Part shown: piece by piece, positions 8,450 to 16,699 of the stretch
How the letters are laid out: each line of letters starts with the position of its first letter
How positions within the stretch are numbered: the first letter of the stretch is position 1
Source: Myxococcales bacterium
Lineage (GTDB): Bacteria > Myxococcota_A > Polyangia > Palsa-1104 > SHYY01
Reading direction: 5' to 3'
NCBI GenBank assembly: GCA_009692555.1
Contig: SHYY01000023.1
Span: 1-45,114 of the forward strand
DNA length: 45,114 nucleotides
Notes under the pieces: model-generated
What the model was told of the DNA's origin: nothing
Seen by the model: only the letters and a program-made list of their open reading frames with translations
Database searches by the model: none
Program-made: the position numbers and the translations under genes

Positions 8450-9258
8450 GCGGTCGCGAGCTTTCCGCCGCCCATGCTGAACAGCACCCCGACGCAGAAG
8501 CTGCCGGTGTTCGCGACGGCGACATCGAGCTTGCCGTCGTTTCTGTCGTCCTTCCCACGATACGCCTCGCCGATGAAAAAGAAGGCGTTCTGGGCAATGA
8601 TGAGCCCCTGCGCGGCCTGGAACTCGGCGATCGCCTCATCGTAGTTGCCGGCGTCCAGGTAGACCTTCCCCATCTCCTGGAGCCGCGACACTGCTCCGGC
8701 GCCATGTAGGTCGGCGTCCCGAGCAGCGCACCGGTTCTTGTGGACTGCCCGAATGCTGCCTCGCCACTCAGCTTGGCGATGCCGAAGTCGAGCACCTTTA
8801 CGCGGATTCCCGAGGGCAGTTCGCCCGACGGGAGGAGGAAGATGTTATCGGGCTTCACGTCCCGGTGAACGCTCGACTGCCCGTGCGCGGCACCGAGGGC
8901 CGCCGCGGTCTGGCGGGCGATCTCCGCGAGCATCTCGGCGGGGAGGGCGGAGATGCGGCGAACTCGCGCGGCGAGGCTCTCCCCCTCAAGGAACTCCATC
9001 ATGATGTAGGCGGCGCCGGAGGCGTGATTTCCGTAGTCGAAGATGTCGATCAGGCCGGGATGGCGGATGAGGGCCGCCGAGCGCGCCTCGTTGAGGAAGC
9101 GATCGAGGACGCTGGGGTTCGACGAGTACTCCGGCCGCAGGACCTTGACCGCGGCCTTTGCGACCCATGAGCGCATGCTCGGCCAGGTAGACGACGCCCA
9201 TTCCACCTTCGCCGAGCGGGCACAGAATCCGGTAGTTCCCGACCGTCTCGCCGATCAC
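8446..9258 (-). pseudogene. Ser/Thr kinase remnant joined to TPR and FG-GAP fragments
   Basis: From ATG 9258 the frame begins a Hanks-type kinase (MIGETVGNYRIL, the glycine loop GEGGMGVVYLAEH). One extra base in AAA at 9157-9159 shifts the frame; the next frame continues AAVKVLRPEYS, the catalytic loop HRDVKPDN, LDFGIAK and GTPTYMAPEQC. Just after the APE motif the kinase ends abruptly near 8700 and a different frame starts: a TPR-like piece (YLDAGNYDEAIAEFQAA) and then an FG-GAP piece (NDGKLDVAVANTGSF, ending GGGKLATA). The C-lobe of the kinase, the rest of the TPR domain and the propeller are missing. It is a mosaic of at least three gene fragments and cannot be a working kinase. Confidence 0.75.
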
Positions 9259-9364
9259 CGCGGCGCGATACCACGGGCGCCGACGCGGAAGGCAGTTTTC
9301 AAGAATGATGGCGGATGGGGACGATGAGGACGCGCGCGGGAAACAGGCCGGCGGTGCGCCTCGA

Positions 9365-10513
9365 TCAGAAGGCGAAGCCGGCAGACTGCGCTTCGGTCTT
9401 GATCGCGTCGCCGAGGGCTTCGTCGAGGGCCTTGGTGCCCTTCGTGGCGCGACGGGCGCGGTCGGTCTTCAGGAACTCGTCGCGCTTTGCGCTGGCGGTG
9501 GCGATCTGCCTCTGAATCTCGGCGCGCTCCTTGGCCTTGCCGTCGAGGAAGACCTTGCGCGCGGCGGGGTCCATCGCGCGCATCGGGGCGGGCAGGTCCT
9601 CGGCCTTCATCGCCATCACGTCCTTGCCGCCGTGGGCGCGGGCGTCGACCAGATCCCAGTCGTCGGCGCGGTAGAGGTGGCTCGACTTGGCCGAGGCGCG
9701 ACCGGCCGCCGCCGAGCCGCTCTTGCCCGAGGCGTTCTTGTCCTGCTCGCGCTGGTTCTGAGCCTTCTCGGCGCCGACGATGCCGTAGGCGACGTAGGTG
9801 CGGTTCAGCTCGGCGGAGAGGCGGCCCAGCTCGGCGTCCATCGGCGTGGCGACGGCGACCGCGCTGTTCTGGTCGATCGAGGCGTAGCGGCCTCCACCGA
9901 GGGTGGCCACCTGGTGCCACAGCGCCGCCTCGCGCGAGGATTCGCTCCCGCAGTAGATCGTGTTGACGAAGATCCCCTTCTCGCGCGCTTGACGCACCGC
10001 GCTGTCGACGGGGATCTTCGGGTCCTGGCCGGCCGGCTCGTTGCCCGCGACGAAGAGGATCTTGAGCGACTTCGGGTCCTGATCCCAGGCCATGGTCCGG
10101 GTCGCGTCGTGCACCGCGCGGGCGACGTACTCGTCCCCGCCGCCGGTGCGGAGCGCGAACAGGCGCGCGTAGATGCTGTCGAGGTCGGTGGTGAGATCGG
10201 AGTCCTTGCGAACCCAGCCTGCGCCCGCGTCGTAGCTGGAGTGGCCGTAGGAGATCAGCCCGACGCGCAGGACGGGCCGCGGCTGCGCCTTGCCGAGGAT
10301 GTTGACAACGTCCCACAGCTTCTCGCGGGCCGAGTCGATCAGGCCGTCCATGCTGCTCGAGACGTCGAGGGCAATCACGACGTCGACGTGGCGCACCGGA
10401 TCCTGCTTCTGCAGGATCGGTTGCTGTCGCTGATCCGGTGGCGCAGCGACGGCAGACGAGGCGAGGAGGAGGGTGGCGAGGAGGGGGAGCGGTCGGAGGC
10501 TGTGTTTGCGCAT
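9365..10513 (-). CDS. secreted von Willebrand factor A domain protein
   Basis: A 382-residue exported protein. A signal peptide (LLATLLLASSAVAA) precedes a VWA domain beginning VDVVIALDVSSSMDG, which has the DxSxS metal-ion-dependent adhesion site. The domain runs to about residue 225 (LKILFVAGNEP, IFVNTIYCG, ALWHQVATLGGGRY). The C-terminal third is charged and helical (KERAEIQRQIATASAKRDEF) and ends in GFAF. VWA proteins of this kind bind ligands through a metal ion, often at the cell surface; the partner is unknown. No MoxR ATPase neighbour is present. The gene is downstream of alaC on the same strand, separated by a 161 bp repeat element. Confidence 0.85.
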   Translation of the reverse strand: MRKHSLRPLPLLATLLLASSAVAAPPDQRQQPILQKQDPVRHVDVVIALDVSSSMDGLIDSAREKLWDVVNILGKAQPRPVLRVGLISYGHSSYDAGAGWVRKDSDLTTDLDSIYARLFALRTGGGDEYVARAVHDATRTMAWDQDPKSLKILFVAGNEPAGQDPKIPVDSAVRQAREKGIFVNTIYCGSESSREAALWHQVATLGGGRYASIDQNSAVAVATPMDAELGRLSAELNRTYVAYGIVGAEKAQNQREQDKNASGKSGSAAAGRASAKSSHLYRADDWDLVDARAHGGKDVMAMKAEDLPAPMRAMDPAARKVFLDGKAKERAEIQRQIATASAKRDEFLKTDRARRATKGTKALDEALGDAIKTEAQSAGFAF

Positions 10514-10573
10514 GGCCGTTCCAACGCACGGCCCGCGGGGAAGGATCTGCCTTTCGGTCAGCTCGCGAGGACC

Positions 10574-10627
10574 TTAGGAGCCTGTTGGGGCAAGGCGCCT
10601 ACTGCGGCAGCCGATCCCTTCGGCCAT
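10574..10627 (-). CDS. 17-codon ORF inside repeat element copy 1
   Basis: MAEGIGCRSRRLAPTGS is preceded by AAGGAGG, a near-perfect ribosome site, 11 nt from the ATG. The same ORF with the same stop position is kept in copy 2 (18057-18110). The stop TAA uses two bases outside the element. Whether it is translated is unknown; the conservation may reflect the age of the repeat rather than selection. Confidence 0.3.
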   Translation of the reverse strand: MAEGIGCRSRRLAPTGS

Positions 10628-10736
10628 GCTTCGTCGCTCCTCCTTAGGGATTGCAGAAAGCAGTCCGGCGTCGTCGCTCCTCGCCTGGCCTTGGTCTCGG
10701 CCGCCTCGCTACGGCGCCTTACCCCAACAGGCTCCT
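10576..10736. mobile_element. MITE-like repeat element, copy 1
   Basis: A 161 bp element whose ends are 24 bp inverted repeats with one mismatch (AGGAGCCTGTTGGGG followed by C or T and AAGGCGCC). Copy 2 at 18059-18217 is about 85% identical and in the same orientation. It encodes no transposase. Its right end overlaps the alaC gene: the last codons and the TAA stop of alaC (RSLLG, stop at 10719-10721) are part of the terminal repeat. No clear target-site duplication is visible. Confidence 0.88.
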
Positions 10737-11897
10737 GGCGATCGCGCGGCAGGCGGCCTCGATCCGGGGCACCTCCTCGACCAGACCGAAGCGGAGGTAG
10801 CCCTCGCCGCCCGGGCCGAAGGCGACACCCGGAGCGACGGCGACCCGCGCCTCCTCGAGCAGCTTGACCGCGAACGCGACCGAGCCGAGGGAGCGAAAGC
10901 GCTCGGGCAGCGGCGCCCAGACGAACATCGTCCCGAGCGGGGGATCGACCGGCCAGCCGGCGGCGGCGAGACCCCGGCAGAGCACGCCGGCGCGCTCGCG
11001 GTAGAGGTCGCGGATCGAGGCGGCGAAGGCGTCGCCGTGGTCGAGCGCGAAGGCGGCGCCGCGCTGGATCGGGCCGAAGATCCCGTAGTCCATGTAGCCC
11101 TTGATCCGTTTGAGCGCGCCAACCAGCTCGGCGTTGCCGACGCAGAAGCCGACCCGCCAACCCGGCATGTTGAAGCTCTTCGAGGTGGTGAAGAACTCGA
11201 CCACGTGCGAGCGCGCGCCGTCGACGGAGAGCGCGCTCGGGGTGCGGCCACCGTCGAAGAGCAGGTCGGCGTAGGCGAGATCGGAGACCAGCCACAGGTC
11301 GCGGCGGCGGGCCCACTGGACGATCCCCTCCATCGCCCGCTCGTCGATCGTCGCCGAGGTGGGGTTGTGCGGGAAGTTGACGATCGCGAGCTTGGCCTTC
11401 CTTGGCGCGGCGTGCCACGCGTCGTCGAGATCCTTCAGCGCGTCGCGCCCCGGTCCCGTCGGTACGGGCTGCCAGTGGCCGCCGGCGAAGAGGACGCCGA
11501 AGCGGTGGATCGGGTAGCAGGGATCGGGCGCGAGGACGACGTCGCCGGCGCCGATCACCGCGAGCAGGAGGTGGCCGAGGCCCTCCTTCGAGCCGATGGT
11601 CGCCACCGCCTCGGTCGCGGGATCGAGCTTCACGCCGTAGCGTCGATCGTACCAGCGAGTGATCGCGGAGCGCAGCTCGGGGAGCCCCGGCGACGGCTGG
11701 TAGCGGTGCAGGCTGGCGTCGAGGGCGCTCTGGCGGAGCACCTCGACCGCCTCGGGTGGCGAGGCGTGATCGGGGTTGCCGAGGCCGAAGTCGAAGACGT
11801 CCTCGCCCTGGGCGCGCAGGGCGGTCTTGCGCTCGTCGACGGCACCGAGGACGTAGGGAGGCAGATCGGCGAGGCGCGGGAAGTGGGAGATCGGCAT
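10719..11897 (-). CDS. alaC: alanine transaminase AlaC-type aminotransferase
   Basis: A 392-residue class I/II PLP-dependent aminotransferase. It follows AlaC of E. coli closely through DLPPYVLGAVDE, GNPDHASPP, ATIGSKEGLGHLLLAV, PDPCYPIHRFG, FPHNPTSATID, DLAYADLLFDG and FFTTSKSFNMPGWRVGF; in the last, Lys near residue 237 forms the Schiff base with PLP and Arg of GWR binds the phosphate. Expected reaction: pyruvate plus glutamate to alanine plus 2-oxoglutarate, in the cytoplasm. The C-terminal four residues and stop lie in a repeat element. LL-diaminopimelate aminotransferase is a related alternative, but the GSKEGLGH and TTSKS context favours AlaC. Confidence 0.9.
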   Translation of the reverse strand: MPISHFPRLADLPPYVLGAVDERKTALRAQGEDVFDFGLGNPDHASPPEAVEVLRQSALDASLHRYQPSPGLPELRSAITRWYDRRYGVKLDPATEAVATIGSKEGLGHLLLAVIGAGDVVLAPDPCYPIHRFGVLFAGGHWQPVPTGPGRDALKDLDDAWHAAPRKAKLAIVNFPHNPTSATIDERAMEGIVQWARRRDLWLVSDLAYADLLFDGGRTPSALSVDGARSHVVEFFTTSKSFNMPGWRVGFCVGNAELVGALKRIKGYMDYGIFGPIQRGAAFALDHGDAFAASIRDLYRERAGVLCRGLAAAGWPVDPPLGTMFVWAPLPERFRSLGSVAFAVKLLEEARVAVAPGVAFGPGGEGYLRFGLVEEVPRIEAACRAIARSLLG

Positions 11898-11967
11898 GGC
11901 CGGAGTCTGGGCGGTGGACCCCGGGGGGTGTCAAGGGGGCGAGGGTCAGACGTGGGTCAGACGGCGA

Positions 11968-12273
11968 TCACACCACGCCGCGCTTGCGGGCGCCGCAGAC
12001 CCGGCAGGTCGTGCTTTCGGCGGCATTCCAGTGGCCACACCCGAGGCAGCGGATCTTGTCGTCGTCGTCGCCGCGGCGGGGAAGGCGAGGCCCGGGGGCG
12101 ACGGCAGCGGGAACGGGAACGGGAACGAGGGCGACCGGCGAAGCAGGTGCAGCTTCCGGCGCAGGGGTGGTTTCCGCGGCGACGGGCGCCGGCAGCCGCA
12201 GGAGGTGCGCCCCGCATTCGAGGCAGATCGCGTCTCTCGGGGCCGCCTCCGCGCCGCAGGTCGGGCAGTTCAC
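11968..12273 (-). CDS. small double zinc-ribbon protein
   Basis: A 101-residue protein with a zinc-ribbon knuckle pair at each end: CPTCG and CLECG near the N-terminus, and CLGCG and CRVCG near the C-terminus. The linker is Ala/Pro/Val-rich and holds VPVPVP, encoded by three gggaac hexamers (12109-12126). It may bind nucleic acid or proteins; no closer function can be given. GTG at 12273 was chosen because AGGA lies 7 nt upstream and the first knuckle begins at residue 3. It lies 70 bp upstream of alaC on the same strand and is divergent from the lipoprotein at 12333. Confidence 0.8.
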   Translation of the reverse strand: MNCPTCGAEAAPRDAICLECGAHLLRLPAPVAAETTPAPEAAPASPVALVPVPVPAAVAPGPRLPRRGDDDDKIRCLGCGHWNAAESTTCRVCGARKRGVV

Positions 12274-12332
12274 GCTCGGATCCTACTTGAACAGCGAGGA
12301 GGGGGACAGGATCCGTCGTAAGCTGCTGATCG

Positions 12333-12788
12333 ATGAAGACGACGGCCGGGAAGGTGGCCTTGATCGGGCTGCTCGCCGCCTGCGGGCCGGCGCCGCACAC
12401 CTACCCAGGGCCGCCGGAGGTGACGCTCGGGACCGGAGTGACCACCTTCGTCCCCGTCGGTGAGGGCGCCGATGTGCCGATCATCATGGGCATCCAGGGC
12501 GGCTACCACATCTGGGGATCAGTGCGCGCGCGCTACATGGAGCCGCAGCAGATCCACCTTCTTTTCACGCTGACCTTTCCGGGCGGCGAGAAGCCCTTCA
12601 GCATCCGCCACGACACGGTCGATCTCACCGGCACCAGGGACGGACTCGATCCCGGCGAGCACATCGGCTCTGCGGTGTTCCTCCCGGATGTGGTCAGCGT
12701 GCGCGGTCAACCGTGCCTGTGGCGGCTGGAGGTGACGGACACCGAGAAGCGGACGGCGAAGGTGGAGCGGATGATCCACCCGCTGTGA
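12333..12788 (+). CDS. hypothetical lipoprotein
   Basis: A 151-residue protein with a lipoprotein signal peptide (VALIGLLAACG, Cys17 as the lipidation site). The mature part is a small beta-rich domain with no family I recognise: GVTTFVPVGEGADVPIIMGIQGGYHIWGS is its first half, written here as FVPVGEGADVP and GIQGGYHIWGS, and it ends LWRLEVTDTEKRTAKVERMI. The middle (HLLFTLTFPGG) looks like an Ig-like strand pair. It is divergent from the zinc-ribbon gene; no operon partner is downstream. Confidence 0.75.
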   Translation: MKTTAGKVALIGLLAACGPAPHTYPGPPEVTLGTGVTTFVPVGEGADVPIIMGIQGGYHIWGSVRARYMEPQQIHLLFTLTFPGGEKPFSIRHDTVDLTGTRDGLDPGEHIGSAVFLPDVVSVRGQPCLWRLEVTDTEKRTAKVERMIHPL

Positions 12789-12815
12789 TCCGGCCGTCCC
12801 TTCGCCTCGCCCCCG

Positions 12816-13776
12816 TCACTTCGGGCAGGGCGGATTGGCGGGGCAGGCGCCGTTGGCGTCCTTCGGGTAGGTCTCGTGGCATTTCACGACCTCTTCGAAC
12901 GTGTTGGTCGGGAGGAGATCGGTCTTCTCGCCGCCGCGCCAGGCGCGCTCGATGCCGTGATTCAGGCTGCGGAGGATCGTCGTGTGGGTGACGAACTGCG
13001 ACGGGGGCGGGCCGAAAATACGGATCGCCGCGTTGTCCGCGACGTCGTCGCCCGGGGCGCGGCAGGAGAAGCTCTGGCTGCCGCTCTTGCCGCCCGCGTA
13101 CTCGACGCGCACGAGGTCGAGCTTGCTGGTCGCGAGCGGGACCATGCCGAAGCTCAGCCCGAGCCAGTCCCCCGCCGCCGGGGAGGCCTCCGCCGAGGTG
13201 AAAGTGATCGGCTTGTCGGCGGTGCCGAGCGCGATGAGGGCGGCGTTCGCGGGCTGGTCGCCGTTCGCGAAGGTGACGTGGAACGTGCCGGCCTTCCGGA
13301 AGCGCAGCGTGACACCGGGCTCGATGGTGAGCGTCGAGACCGCTCCGCCCTTGGGACCCTCGACGCGCAGATCCGCGCCGCCGCCGGGCTGCGTCCCGAT
13401 GTTGTAGGGCACGCCCCGATTGTGGAGATGTGGACGCGCTTCGCGGCGGTGCCCTTGGCGATGATCGACCCCTTCACCGTGAGCGTCTTTCTCCCCGCGA
13501 TCAGCACCTCCGCGCACGGCTCGATGGTGAGCGTGCCTTGGACGTTGGTGTCGAAGGGCACGAGGTGCGGGCTGCCCTCCGCGGTCCACGTCTCCGTCGG
13601 GATGTTTCCGGGATGCTGGGTCCCGGCGCCGGTCGCCTTGGCGCACTCGCTCGTCGCGGGGGGGTGATGGGCGGGTCGGAGCGGGCGGTGGAGAGAGCCG
13701 CGCAGGCGAGGAGCAGGTCGAGGACGAACTTCGTCAGGATCGTGCTGCCAGAATGCGTGATGGTCGACGGTAGCAC
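12816..13776 (-). pseudogene. secreted beta-helix lipoprotein with two frameshifts
   Basis: A GTG at 13776 starts a signal sequence (KFVLDLLLACAAL, lipobox LLAC). A missing base in the run of seven G at about 13657-13663 shifts the frame; the next frame reads SECAKATGAGTQHPG, VQGTLTIEPCAEVLIAG and TLTVKGSIIAKGTAAKRVHIST. A second missing base near 13420 shifts it again to RGVPYNIGTQPGGGADLR, LTIEPGVTLRF, ALIALGTADKPITFTSA and GDWLGLSFG, ending NGACPANPPCPK. The G-x-L-x-A-x-GT and GDW patterns are those of right-handed parallel beta-helix repeats. With both shifts repaired the protein is about 320 residues. The two events may be decay or sequence error, because all other codons look intact. 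Confidence 0.7.
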
Positions 13777-13789
13777 GGCCCGAACCGGC

Positions 13790-15937
13790 TCACCGCACCC
13801 AGAACGCTCCCGAGCCCTGGTTGTTCCCGCCCGCGTCGGCCACCGTCGAGTAGACGCCGCGGATGGTCGCGTCGCACTTCCAGGTGACCACGCAGTCGGC
13901 GCAGTAGTCGCCGTGGTAGTCGGGGGCGCTCGCCACGAGGCCGATCCACAGGCGCGGCCCGGTCCAGCAGCCGGCCCATCCCTGGTAGTTCAGGAACTTG
14001 GCTCGCGGCGAGACCATCCCGTTTGCGAGGTTCTTGCACTCCACCGCGGCGGCCGGCTGGTTCTGCAGGCCCGGCGTGGCGAACTTGCTGCGCGCGTCGG
14101 CGGTCAGGCCGCACTTGAAGTCCTGCGGCCACGCCGAGACGGCGGAGTCGGTGATCGCCATCGCGGGCTCGGAATAGCGGATGTCGGCCGCGTTGGCGAA
14201 CAGCGCGCGCGCGGCGATCTTGTAGGAGCCCGCGCTCAGCGTGCCGAGGACGGTGTCGGAGGCGACCGCGGCGTAGGCGTTCTTGTAGCCCTCGGCATCG
14301 GTGGTCAGGTACTCCACCTGGGTCCAGCCGCCACCGTCGGTGGTCATGTCGCAGTAGACGTCGCGCTGGGGCAGCGTGGTGTCCGGCTTGATCGCGTAGA
14401 TCCCGCTCCCGGTGGCGCCGGCGTAGCTGCGCGCGCCTGGCGGCGGCTTCAGGTAGTCGAGGCAGGAGCGCGCGATCGTGCCGTCGGACCAGTTGCGCGA
14501 CTTGCCGACCGCGACGATCGTCACCGGGACGGCGACCGCCTCGCGCACGAACACGCGGTGGGCGTAGACCTGCACGCCCCAGTTGGCCACCGGCATCATC
14601 CCCCACATCGTCGAGAGCGTGGAGAGCGCGGGGTCGCGCATCAGCATCTGCGCGTCCCAGGGCCCGAAGTCGCAGGCGGTGTTGGCCATGTCGCTCGGCG
14701 CCACCGACGTGCGACCGAGGAAGGAGAGGCCCGCCGCGCCCTGGAGCGAGCGCGCGAAGGGGGAGACCATCGGGGTCCAGCAGATGCGGAGCGGGCGCTG
14801 GCCGGCGCCCCCGTCGGAGTCGAGGAGGAGCGTCGGGAGGTAGTCGGACTGGTAGAGCATCGCCGAGCTGAAGTAGCCCTTGGTCTGCATGTTCAGCGGG
14901 TAGATCGCGCTGGCGCTCTTCTGGGCCATGGTGTCGGTGACCCGCACCATGAAGTGGCCACCGTCGACGAGACCGGCGAGGCTCCCGCCGAGGAGGTAGG
15001 ACTTGTCGGGGGCGATCGAGCCGAGGTCGCTCTTCAGCCAGTCGATGTTGTAGAGCGACTTTCCGCCGACGATGCAGGTGTCGCCGGGGAGGCACTGGAG
15101 GAGCTGGGTCCAGCCGCCGCCGTCGGTGGTCATGTCGCAGGTGACGGTCTGGGAGGTGTTCTGGCCGGGCGGTCGGATGGTGTAGTCGCCCGACTTGGTG
15201 GCGGGGACGCGCTTCTGGAGATCGGCGCACGAGGACGGGCTGGCGCAGGCGGCGGCGATGCAGAAGTCGGGCTTGCAATCCGCGTCCGCCTTGCACGCCT
15301 TGCCGAGCGCGCAGGGAGGGCACGAGCCGCCGCAGTCGAGGTCGCTCTCGTCGCCGTTCTTCACCTTGTCGTTGCACGCCGGGGCGGCGCACACGTTCTG
15401 GGTGCACACGCCGGTGAAGCAGTCGGCGGGCTTCTGGCAGCCCTTCATCACCGCGCACACCGGGCAGCCGCCGCCGCCGCAGTCGACGTCGGTCTCGGCG
15501 CCGTTCTTGATCAGGTCGTTGCACGTCGCCGCTGCGCACTGGAGGTTCGCGCACAGGGCGCTGGCGCAGTCGCCGTTCTTCGCGCACCCCTTGCCGGGGC
15601 CGCACGCCGGGCAGGCGCCGCCGCAGTCGACGTCGGTCTCGTCGCCGTTCTTCTTGGTGTCGACGCACGACGGAAGGGGGGTGAGGTCGGGCGGCGGAGT
15701 GAGGTCGGGAGGCCGCGCGAGGTCGGGCGGCGGGGTGAGGTCGGGCAGCGCGAGATCGGGCGCGGCCAGATCGGGTGCGGCCAGATCGAACGACGTCGCG
15801 AGGTCGCCTGCGGCCACCAGATCGGGCGGGCGCGGGGTGGCCTGGTCGACGGGGTGCGCTGCATCGTTCGACGTCGGCGGCGTGGGATCGCACGCCGAGA
15901 GGCAGAGCGCGAGGAATACGAGGTTTCGGGCTTTCAT
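13790..15937 (-). CDS. lipoprotein with Cys-rich DVDCGG modules and two fibrinogen-like domains
   Basis: A 715-residue surface lipoprotein. Signal and lipobox are FLALCLSAC (Cys16). A Pro-Asp-Leu linker (repeats of DLAAP, DLTPPP) spans about residues 20-95. Three Cys-rich modules follow, each of the form [17 protein letters not shown]..CPxC..G.xC...DC.s..C....C. Then come two fibrinogen-related domains, each with CxDYLK- or CADLQK-type starts and YCDMTTDGGGWTQ. The fold is adhesin-like and outer-membrane exposure is inferred. The start ATG at 15937 has AGGAGG 5 nt upstream. A longer upstream frame is not supported. The protein at 41969-44791 shares the same modules. No neighbour points to a ligand. 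Confidence 0.88.
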   Translation of the reverse strand: MKARNLVFLALCLSACDPTPPTSNDAAHPVDQATPRPPDLVAAGDLATSFDLAAPDLAAPDLALPDLTPPPDLARPPDLTPPPDLTPLPSCVDTKKNGDETDVDCGGACPACGPGKGCAKNGDCASALCANLQCAAATCNDLIKNGAETDVDCGGGGCPVCAVMKGCQKPADCFTGVCTQNVCAAPACNDKVKNGDESDLDCGGSCPPCALGKACKADADCKPDFCIAAACASPSSCADLQKRVPATKSGDYTIRPPGQNTSQTVTCDMTTDGGGWTQLLQCLPGDTCIVGGKSLYNIDWLKSDLGSIAPDKSYLLGGSLAGLVDGGHFMVRVTDTMAQKSASAIYPLNMQTKGYFSSAMLYQSDYLPTLLLDSDGGAGQRPLRICWTPMVSPFARSLQGAAGLSFLGRTSVAPSDMANTACDFGPWDAQMLMRDPALSTLSTMWGMMPVANWGVQVYAHRVFVREAVAVPVTIVAVGKSRNWSDGTIARSCLDYLKPPPGARSYAGATGSGIYAIKPDTTLPQRDVYCDMTTDGGGWTQVEYLTTDAEGYKNAYAAVASDTVLGTLSAGSYKIAARALFANAADIRYSEPAMAITDSAVSAWPQDFKCGLTADARSKFATPGLQNQPAAAVECKNLANGMVSPRAKFLNYQGWAGCWTGPRLWIGLVASAPDYHGDYCADCVVTWKCDATIRGVYSTVADAGGNNQGSGAFWVR

Positions 15938-16070
15938 GGGGCCTCCTGCCCGGCGGCGACGGCACTCCCGGGAAGCGCGATTATCGACCTCCTCCGGACG
16001 GGAGTCCATTGATGTGATGCGGCGTGATGCGGTGCACCTCGGCGGCCCACCTCTGCTATCCTCGGCGGCC

Positions 16071-16682
16071 GTGCAACCGCTCATGATCGGCATCGCCGGC
16101 GGCACCGGCTCCGGCAAATCCACCGTCGCCCACGCGCTCGCCGAGGGGTTGCCCAACGCGTCGGTGGTGGTGGTCGATCACGACGCCTACTACCGCGATC
16201 GATCGGACCTTTCGTTCGAGGAGCGCGCGGGGCTGAACTACGACCACCCCGATGCGCTCGACAACGATCTGTTCGCCCTGCACCTCGGCGCGCTCCGGGC
16301 GGGAGAGGCGGTCGACCTGCCGATCTACGACTTCGTCACCCACTCGCGGCGGCAGGAGAGCAGGCGGGTTTCGCCCGCCCGGATCATCATCGTCGAGGGG
16401 ATCCTGGTGTTTGTGGAGGAGCGGGTGCGGCGCCTGCTCGACATCAAGCTGTTCGTCGACACCGACGCCGACCTGCGCGTGTTCCGGCGCATCCGGCGCG
16501 ACCTCGAGCAGCGCGGCCGCAGCTTCAATTCGGTGCGCGAGCAGTACTACAACTTCGTACGCCCGATGCACCTCGAGTACGTGGAGCCGTCGAAGCGCTG
16601 GGCCGACCTGATCATCCCCGAGGGCGGCGAGAACCGGATCGCCCTGGACGTGATCCTCGGCAAGCTGGCGCGGCTGTTCTAG
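16071..16682 (+). CDS. udk: uridine kinase
   Basis: A 203-residue P-loop nucleoside kinase: GIAGGTGSGKST (Walker A), VVDHDAYYRDRSDLSFEERAGLNYDHPDA (substrate region, quoted in pieces VDHDAYYRD and NYDHPDA), DFVTHSRR, and VEGILVF. These match uridine/cytidine kinase, which uses ATP to make UMP or CMP in pyrimidine salvage. GTG at 16071 is preferred over ATG at 16083 because family members begin a few residues before GIAGG. A TGCTATCCT extended -10-like box lies at 16054-16062, 8 nt before GTG, with no ribosome site, so a leaderless mRNA is possible. The gene is divergent from the Cys-rich lipoprotein. Confidence 0.92.
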   Translation: MQPLMIGIAGGTGSGKSTVAHALAEGLPNASVVVVDHDAYYRDRSDLSFEERAGLNYDHPDALDNDLFALHLGALRAGEAVDLPIYDFVTHSRRQESRRVSPARIIIVEGILVFVEERVRRLLDIKLFVDTDADLRVFRRIRRDLEQRGRSFNSVREQYYNFVRPMHLEYVEPSKRWADLIIPEGGENRIALDVILGKLARLF

Positions 16683-16699
16683 CGGAGCGCTGACCCAGG

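Noticed and set aside
15937-16156. Longer N-terminus for the fibrinogen-like lipoprotein (to 16156)
   Set aside because: AGGAGG before ATG 15937 and the lipobox right after it define the start; the longer frame has no signal peptide and overlaps udk.
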